The translations under genes and the position numbers were made by a program. The notes beneath the pieces were generated by a model. It ran no database searches. It saw only the letters and a list, made by a program, of their open reading frames with translations, and had not been told where the DNA came from. A stretch of 64,000 nucleotides of DNA from Aquatica leii (Eukaryota > Arthropoda > Insecta > Coleoptera > Lampyridae), in contig CM069433.1 in the NCBI GenBank assembly GCA_035610365.1, positions 190,100,760 through 190,164,759 of the forward strand, in the 5' to 3' direction. Shown piece by piece: positions 57,588 through 64,000 of the stretch. How positions within the stretch are numbered: position 1 is the first letter of the stretch; each line of letters opens with the position of its first letter.

Positions 57588-60500
57588 CTATTTATTCCCA
57601 GTCGGGTTTAACTTTAAATCCTTGGCGTTCCATATGCCTTTTGATGCTCCCGTGTCATCAGACAACTCATAGGTCTGATACGAAACTTTCCGTTTCACAT
57701 AGAACGGACCGATAAACTTAGGTGCCAGTTTGGCCGAGAAATATCGAGATGCATCAGAAAGGACATAATTCTTTCGCCACACTGTGTCTCCCACCTCAAA
57801 AGGTGCTGGACGACGACGTAAATCGTAATAATGTTTAGCGCGGACATAAGCGGCATTCAAGCGATTCTTAATGTCGACGTAAACTTCTCTAAACGCTGGG
57901 CCTCTGTCGGCCAAAAAGGTACGATCAGCAAAAGCTAGATCGTCGATAGTGTCGGAATCGGTAGTTTTCCATGACGTGATCCGTCGAGACAGATTTCACG
58001 TCCGAAATTGGCGAAAAACGGCGTTAAGCCGGTGACTTCATGTACAGCGGTACGAATAGCACATGCTACTTTAGCAAGATACTTATCCCAATGTCGATGG
58101 TTGTCTTCGATATATGACGATAGCATTGTCTTCATGACTCGGTTGACTCTTTCTGTTGGATTCGCTTGTGGATGATAATTAGCGTTAAAAATAATTTTAG
58201 ACTTATATGACGAAACCATTTTCGTAAATTCTGAACTACGAAACTGTGTGCCGTTATCACACAAAAGATATTGAGGAACTCCAAACATTAAAAATACATC
58301 TTCTTCAAGACGTTTAGTAACTGCTGCTGCAGTAGCGGAACGTAACGGGAAAAATAAAACAAATTTAGAAAAATAATCTGCAACTACAAGGATATACGAA
58401 TAACCACTCTTAGATCGCGGTAGCGGTCCAACAAGATCGGTAGAGATCAACTGCCAAGGTTTGTCCACAACAGGATGACGGGTCATAAGGCCAGCAGGAC
58501 GTTTCTGTTCTGGCTTATGCGTGATACAAACTTTACAACCATTGATGTAACGAATGACGTCAGCCTTCATCTTAGGCCAGTAATAAAGCGGAACTATTCG
58601 TTCGAGAGTCTTAAAAATACCAAGGTGTCCAGCGGTAGGCTCATCGTGAAACTTTGACAATATTTCAAGTCGTTTTGACTTAGGCACAACTTCTCTCCAA
58701 TTGTCATTCTCAGAACGAAGATCGGGATAGTCTACGGTAACATGCTTAAATAGCTTTCCGTTACTAATTTTCCACTGTGGAAAAGCGTTAGGTTTTGAAC
58801 GTACACGTTCCATAAGTTTCGATAACCATTTGTCCGAAGACTTAGGTTCGGTAATGTCACAATCGGTAGTAATGTTGTCGATAGCTGGTACTGAACGAGA
58901 TAGTGCGTCAGGTACGACATGATCCTTTCCTTTACGATGAATGATCGTAAAATCAAATTGCTGCAGTCTAACAGCCCATCGTGCTAGACGACCGGTAGGT
59001 TCCTTTAAATTGTGTAACCAGACTAATGATGCGTGATCGGTAACTACAGTGAAAGTTGTTCCTTCAAGATAAGGGCGTAATTTTTCAATAGACCAAAGGA
59101 CAGCCAAACATTCCTTTTCGGTAGTTGAATACTTGCGTTCACATTTTGTGAGCGACCTACTATTGTAACAAATGACACGTTCTTCACCGTCGATAAACTG
59201 TGTAAGAACTGAACCGAGACCAAAATCAGAAGCGTCAGTTTGAACTGTAAACGGAACATTGAAATCAGGGCAAGACAAAATTGGTGCGGAAACTAAACAA
59301 TTCTTAATAATTTGAAAGGCTTCATCACAATCACTAGTCCAATTAAAGCTGGAATTCTTCTTTAACAGAGACGTCAATGGAGCGATAATTGTCGAAAAAT
59401 TTGGTACAAATCGGCGATACCACGAGGCCATGCCTATAATTCTTCTAACTTCAGCGACACCAGTGGGAACTGGAATACGCAAAATTGCATCGACCTTTTC
59501 CGGGTCAACCGACAAACCAGTAGAATTGACGATAAAACCAAGATACTTAAGTTCAGGTTTACAAAAATGACATTTGTCTTTACTTAGCATCAAATTAGCC
59601 TCTCTAAGGCGACGAAGAACTTCAGTTAACACTTCCATGTGTTTCTCGAAGGAAGGAGCGCAAATAATGACGTCATCTAAATAAACAAAAACGTAAGGCT
59701 CTAATTCGGGACCTAAAACTCGATCAATCAACCTCTGCCAAGAAGCTGGTGCGTTAGCTAAACCAAACGGTAAGCGCGTGAATTGGAATAACCCACGGTT
59801 CGGGACTGTAAAAGCGGTATACTGCTTAGACTCTTCGCTTAAAGGAATCTGCCAATAAGCGGACTTAATATCGAGAGATGAAATGAACTTAGCGTCACGA
59901 AGACGATCTAAAATAGACGAAACGTAAGGTAAAGGATAAGCGTCCTTTTCGGTAACTTTGTTGACTTTTCTAAAGTCCACGCAAAAGCGATAAGAGTTGT
60001 CCTTCTTCTTCACCAATAAGATCGGGCTCGACCAAGCGCTGTTTGATTTTTCTACAACGCCTAACTTCAACATTTTTTCTAACTCCAGATCGATTTGTTT
60101 CTGGATAAACGGCGAAACTCGGTAATACCGTTGCTTAATTGGTTCGGAAGTAGTCTTGATCTGATGTTCGATCAAGTTGGTGCATCCAAAATTTTTATTC
60201 GACGAAGAAAAATGATTACTAACTAAACTGTCTAACTGATTGAGCTGTTCTGAGGAAAGATCGAGACGAGACTGAATAACGGAATCTTTATCTTCCAATT
60301 GTGAAATGGTATCCATATTTTCGAAACGCCACTCACCTTTTCTAAGATCAGGAACGATACCTGCTTGTTTCCAAAAATCAACGCCTAAAATTAAATTATG
60401 CGGAACGTCAGGAACAACTAAAACTTCTAAAACAACAATTTTTCCTTTAATTTCGATTGGGACGAGAAGTGAACCTAAACTTTGTACTGATTTACCATTA

Positions 60501-60823
60501 GCGACAATACAATTAACTTTAACTGACTTATTTAACTTTAAACCTAACTGACTAAAAATTTCCCAACCCTTAGAACCAACAATAGTGCGAGAAGCGCCAC
60601 TATCTAATAAACTTAAAATTTCGTGACCAAAAACTTTAACGTAGACAAACGGTCTTTCGTCAGACTCAGCAGACTCTAAAACATAATCTAATACGACTTT
60701 ATTCTTAACAAAACTCTTTTTCTTCGAAGAATGCAAACTATTAAAATAGACAGCCGATTTAACTTTAACCTCTGACGTCACTAAACGGCTTCTTAGTACG
60801 TCCTTTACTCGTTTCCCGAGCAC
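57588..60823 (-). pseudogene. pol of the young Gypsy element
   Basis: Domains in order: aspartic protease (EILSLLDSGASRTIVG), reverse transcriptase (YRFCVDFRKVNKVTEKDAYP, LPFGLANAPASWQRLID and FVYLDDVIICAP with the catalytic pair), RNase H (FTVQTDASDFGLGSVLTQF and STTEKECLAVLWSI), integrase zinc finger (HDEPTAGHLG, CKVCITHK), and integrase core (STDLVGPLPRSKSGY, LLCDNGTQFRSSEF, NPTERVNRVM). A C-terminal module (PFEVGDTVWRKN, LAPKFIGPFYVKRKV) ends it. The start of pol overlaps the end of gag by 19 bases, the usual set-up for frameshifted translation in Gypsy elements. About one break overall. Confidence 0.9.
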
Positions 60824-62208
60824 TTAGAACAAGTGCGGACCGTAACGTTAGATTTTCCACAACGATAACAAAATAAACCTTTCTTAGGTTCTTTGCAAGA
60901 AGCAGCTCGATGGTTTGGCTTCCTACAATTCCAACACAATTGCGGACTACTTCGATTAGAAGAAGCAGGCGCATTAACGATAGCTAACCTTCGCGAAGAA
61001 GGTGCGATATTCGAAGACGGTAATCGTAAATTTTGTCTAACAGGTGGTGTAGATTTTTCACCACTACTAACGTTATTCGAAGAACGAGAAACGGCAATAT
61101 CCTTAACTTGAGATGTTACATAAGCTAGATCAGGCTCCATGTCCTGCTTTCTACGAGATGGAGGCGTGTAAGCTTCAATAGCTTGCATGCGGTCCTCGAT
61201 AATACGACCAAATTTAATTAATTCCTCAATTGAAGTAACTGACGACAAACCAAGCTGAGTTTGATAAACGGGAGAAATATTTCTTAATAAAATCTTTAAC
61301 TGCTTTTCTTCAGAAAAAGGCTCATCGAGACGTGAAAACATGTTGCGAATAATTGCAACGTAAATACCCATTGGTTCATCATTAGCTTGAGTACGACGCT
61401 TAATTTCTTCAATAAGACGTTCGTCATAATCGGTAGGCTGAAATTGTTCGCGTAAAAACTTAACTAAATCTTCCCAAGAATTAACTGAACTACGAATGGA
61501 TCTAACAAAAATCAATGCATGACCTGTAAAAAGATCAGTACACTCCAAAAATAACTGATGACTTGAAACGTTACGCGATAATTGAAGTTCGGCAACTCGT
61601 TCTAAGAATGCATTCAATGAAATTGACTTTGCGTCACCAGAAAACTTTAAATTCCATTTTGAAACTGAAACACTTTTAACATGACTAATAAAATTTGGAC
61701 TAACAGCAGAAGACGTCGGTAAAACGGTATCAACTACAGAAGGTTGAACGACAGGTTCGATGACTTCATCGGCGGAAGTAGACGGATTTGAAACAACAAT
61801 TTGTTTATCCAAAAGTTCGTACTGCGAAATTAAAACAACTAAATCTTTTAAAAACTCATCTTTAACTTGAGAATCGTCACCTTGAATAGGAATTGAATTG
61901 CCAATACGGTTTAACAAATATTTAATTTTGGTTTCAATTGTAGAAGAAATTTTTGTAGTCGGAGTAATTTTTAATGAATCTATTAACTTTCTAAGCTCAT
62001 CGATACCTTCACGAATCGCTAACTTATCTGCATTAAAATCGAACGGATACACGGGACGAGATAATTTTCCGGTAGCTTCTTCAATAAGGAAATTCTTGAG
62101 TAAACCTCGTAATACGACAACACCTAAAGATGCATCACCACCTCTAATCAAAATTTCATAACGTAATTCGTTATGCGATAAACGATCAACAATCAATTTG
62201 TAACCCAT
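60805..62208 (-). CDS. gag of the young Gypsy element
   Basis: 467 codons. The middle carries the capsid-like region of Gypsy Gag proteins (FSGDAKSISLNAFLERVAEL, WEDLVKFLREQFQPTDYDER and RRTQANDEPMGIYVAIIRNM). The C-terminus has a zinc knuckle, C-x2-C-x4-H-x4-C (CWNCRKPNHRAASC), and a second cysteine-rich block (CYRCGKSNVTVRTCSKC). The first 150 residues are unrelated to anything I know. Such a protein forms the particle that holds the RNA. The frame is open throughout, in line with the near-identical LTRs. Confidence 0.88.
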   Translation of the reverse strand: MGYKLIVDRLSHNELRYEILIRGGDASLGVVVLRGLLKNFLIEEATGKLSRPVYPFDFNADKLAIREGIDELRKLIDSLKITPTTKISSTIETKIKYLLNRIGNSIPIQGDDSQVKDEFLKDLVVLISQYELLDKQIVVSNPSTSADEVIEPVVQPSVVDTVLPTSSAVSPNFISHVKSVSVSKWNLKFSGDAKSISLNAFLERVAELQLSRNVSSHQLFLECTDLFTGHALIFVRSIRSSVNSWEDLVKFLREQFQPTDYDERLIEEIKRRTQANDEPMGIYVAIIRNMFSRLDEPFSEEKQLKILLRNISPVYQTQLGLSSVTSIEELIKFGRIIEDRMQAIEAYTPPSRRKQDMEPDLAYVTSQVKDIAVSRSSNNVSSGEKSTPPVRQNLRLPSSNIAPSSRRLAIVNAPASSNRSSPQLCWNCRKPNHRAASCKEPKKGLFCYRCGKSNVTVRTCSKCSGNE

Positions 62209-62287
62209 TTTAAAATGTAATTACAAAACGGTAAAATCTTCCAAAAATCACGAAACTTAACAGGCAAACTAAAATTCGAAAAAGAGG

Positions 62288-62306
62288 CCCCACGTTGGAG
62301 ACGCCA
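62288..62306 (-). other. Primer-binding site of the young Gypsy element
   Basis: On the minus strand TGGCGTCTCCAACGTGGGG lies nine bases inside the 5' LTR, starting with the TGG that pairs with a tRNA CCA end. I did not assign the tRNA. Confidence 0.65.
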
Positions 62307-62315
62307 AATTATTTA

Positions 62316-64000
62316 TGTTACATGCCAAAATTAACACAAAGTCACTGCCTGCAATGAAGTAACATAAACGGGGGGGTTGTGCCACTAGCTCAATGGAGAA
62401 GGGTGGGTTTTATTTAAAATTCCGTGAAAAATTGGAAACGCGATCGTCGTAAAAATGGAACTAGAACGGTAAAATAGTCAAATAATCGATAAGGGCGCCA
62501 ATCAAGGATTCCTATAAGGGGTAGCTTTCAAACCCCTGATTACTTGAAAGCTCATCCGGTTGGTCATAACCACAGAACTTACCTTGGGTTATAACAATTC
62601 TGAAAAACACTTAAACAAAAATTTACGTATGCGGCGGCTAAATGAATAAAAGCTCTTTACATTTAACAATTTAACATTTATTGATTGAATATTTAAAACC
62701 AAGACAAAATAAAATAACAAGTACTAATTGATATCAAATAAATTTGAATAAAAGAAATGAAATAATCTTAAGCAAACAAAAATGAATAATTTACACACAA
62801 AACATTACATTAAAATTTATAAAAAGAAATGCTACTACAATAGCGTTAATTCGACGTCAAATATAATTAAATCTCAAGATCTTGACCGCATATTTATAAC
62901 AAACAAATTATATAACACAAAAAAAAAAACAATACAGTTTATAACATAAATATGTCCGAACTTTAATTCGAACTAAACAAAATATAGTTTATAAGTCGTT
63001 ACATTATCATATATTCGAAATACGAATCACTTCTCAACGCACAAAACAAAGTTAATTGATTTTAATTTTTGCGCAAACACTATACGTGTTCATTAAAATA
63101 ATTAAATTCAACGTTAGTCGTAATTTCAATTGACTTAAAAAAAAAATTGAAAGCTTTTACTGCATTTTTAATCGCGGGACACTGCACGATCAAACAACAA
63201 AATCGATAAATACCTTAATTCTTAATTGGTGACACCGGCTGAACTTTGGTTCCCAGTGGATTTGAAAGCTAACACCTTGGATGGACTTTAGCTGCTTCCC
63301 AAACAATAGGTTACCAGTGGAAGATTTATTAATCCGCCCCAAAGGCGAAAGATATGAGATTGCGAAACAAACTCACGCACAAATTCACGTAACGACACAT
63401 ACGATATTAATTTAGGTAAAACAGTGATCTTAATTAACCGTAATTACGAAAAAGGAAAGTTTTCCACTTAAATTCACTGCACCATCTTCTTTTACTTCCA
63501 CGGTAATTATTAGAACAGGTGAATTATCACCTTCGTTAACTACATTTTTCCGGCCGTCAACCAACTAACTTCCCACCACCACATTTACCAAAAACACATC
63601 TATATATCAACTTTCGTCGACTGCCCTTTCCACAAAGGCTGCGTTCGAAACTTCAAACACCAAAATGCTCTCGCGAAAAAAATGCAATAAAGAGGCAAAC
63701 AAACATATTACGTCATATTTATATAATTAGGACACAGCGTTTCGCTTGTACGTGAAACTGTCAATTTGACAAGATATTATATTACAAGAATTTAAACTGC
63801 CTAATAAATTAAGATAACGACTTAATTTTTTCCACGTAATCTAAACGTTTGACATAAAGAAATTCAAGTATGAATGTACTCGAACAAAGAACTCATAAAC
63901 CAACTTAAAATAAACAAACGGTAAAAATAGACTTAATTACGATTATATCTCAGAAGGAAAACATAAATCACAACTGGAATTTTTCAACAATCCAAGTGAA
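62316..64000 (-). repeat. 5' LTR of the young Gypsy element (cut by window edge)
   Basis: Begins TGTTACATGCC and follows the 3' LTR (55107-57025) base by base to the window end; only small differences, mostly in A-runs, are seen. About 230 bp should lie beyond 64000. Confidence 0.9.

Larger units (their letters stand above)
55107..64000 (-). mobile_element. Gypsy-type LTR retrotransposon, very young, right LTR cut by window edge
   Basis: Two long direct repeats (55107-57025 and 62316 to beyond 64000) enclose a minus-strand gag and pol. Over the about 1.68 kb that can be compared the LTRs differ at only a handful of positions, so the insertion is recent. The element looks almost whole, with about one apparent break in pol. 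A primer-binding site lies inside the 5' LTR and a polypurine tract (57026-57037) beside the 3' LTR. No envelope gene is seen: the 560 bp between pol and the polypurine tract has no long frame. Confidence 0.93.

Overview
This is eukaryotic, AT-rich, repeat-dominated DNA, almost certainly from an insect. The evidence is R1-clade LINEs, a Penelope-like element, BEL-Pao and Gypsy LTR elements, mariner, MULE, hAT and several pogo/Tigger families, plus one host gene with introns of only 46-52 bp. I cannot name the species; a beetle or a similar repeat-rich insect is a guess. There is no bacterial gene organisation and no CRISPR, and I see no rRNA or complete tRNA gene.

Layout. 1-2.5 kb is the 3' end of a Gypsy-type LTR element whose last reading frame carries, after the integrase, a macro domain of the OARD1 type and a CCCH zinc finger. 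2.5-2.8 kb is the 5' end of an R1-like LINE. 4.5-8.5 kb is a hAT element (CGGBP1-like, BED finger) split by a pogo-like element. 8.5-13.1 kb is a chain of three broken DNA transposons on the minus strand: Tigger, a ZMYM1-like hAT and a MULE with a FLYWCH finger. 13.5-17.3 kb is an R1-like LINE. 17.4-20.2 kb holds two copies of a short MITE-like repeat with a tRNA-like B box, and a Penelope GIY-YIG tail. 21.3-27.2 kb is a Gypsy fossil cut open by a second R1-like LINE. 28.0-28.5 kb is an RTE-like LINE scrap. 29.86-32.39 kb is the more complete hAT copy with an 8-bp target duplication. 33.15-36.53 kb is a complete pogo/Tigger-like element with TA target duplications, apparently inserted into an older Tigger-like copy. 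37.6-39.6 kb is a BEL-Pao fossil. 41-46.5 kb holds mariner and R1-like LINE pieces and a third pogo-like element with perfect 19-bp terminal repeats. 52.2-54.3 kb is a Penelope-like reverse transcriptase with an insertion. 55.1 kb to the right edge is a very young Gypsy element on the minus strand; its right LTR runs off the window.

The one clear host gene is a DRAM-family (DRAM1/2, Frag1/DRAM/Sfk1) membrane protein at 46.85-47.72 kb, on the plus strand. I can trace four exons; the first coding exon was not found. One of its introns is of the GC-AG type. A second possible host signal is a 55-bp exon-like unit with conserved splice sites and one shared open frame. It occurs twice in opposite orientation, at 39.68 and 51.75 kb.

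The transposon genes do not form a pathway; they are layers of insertions, and the nesting gives a relative order of events. The most unusual items are the macro-domain plus CCCH tail of the left-edge LTR element, the duplicated exon-like unit, and the tails on the pogo transposases (a Tudor/chromo-like module in two families, a PHD-like finger in a third).
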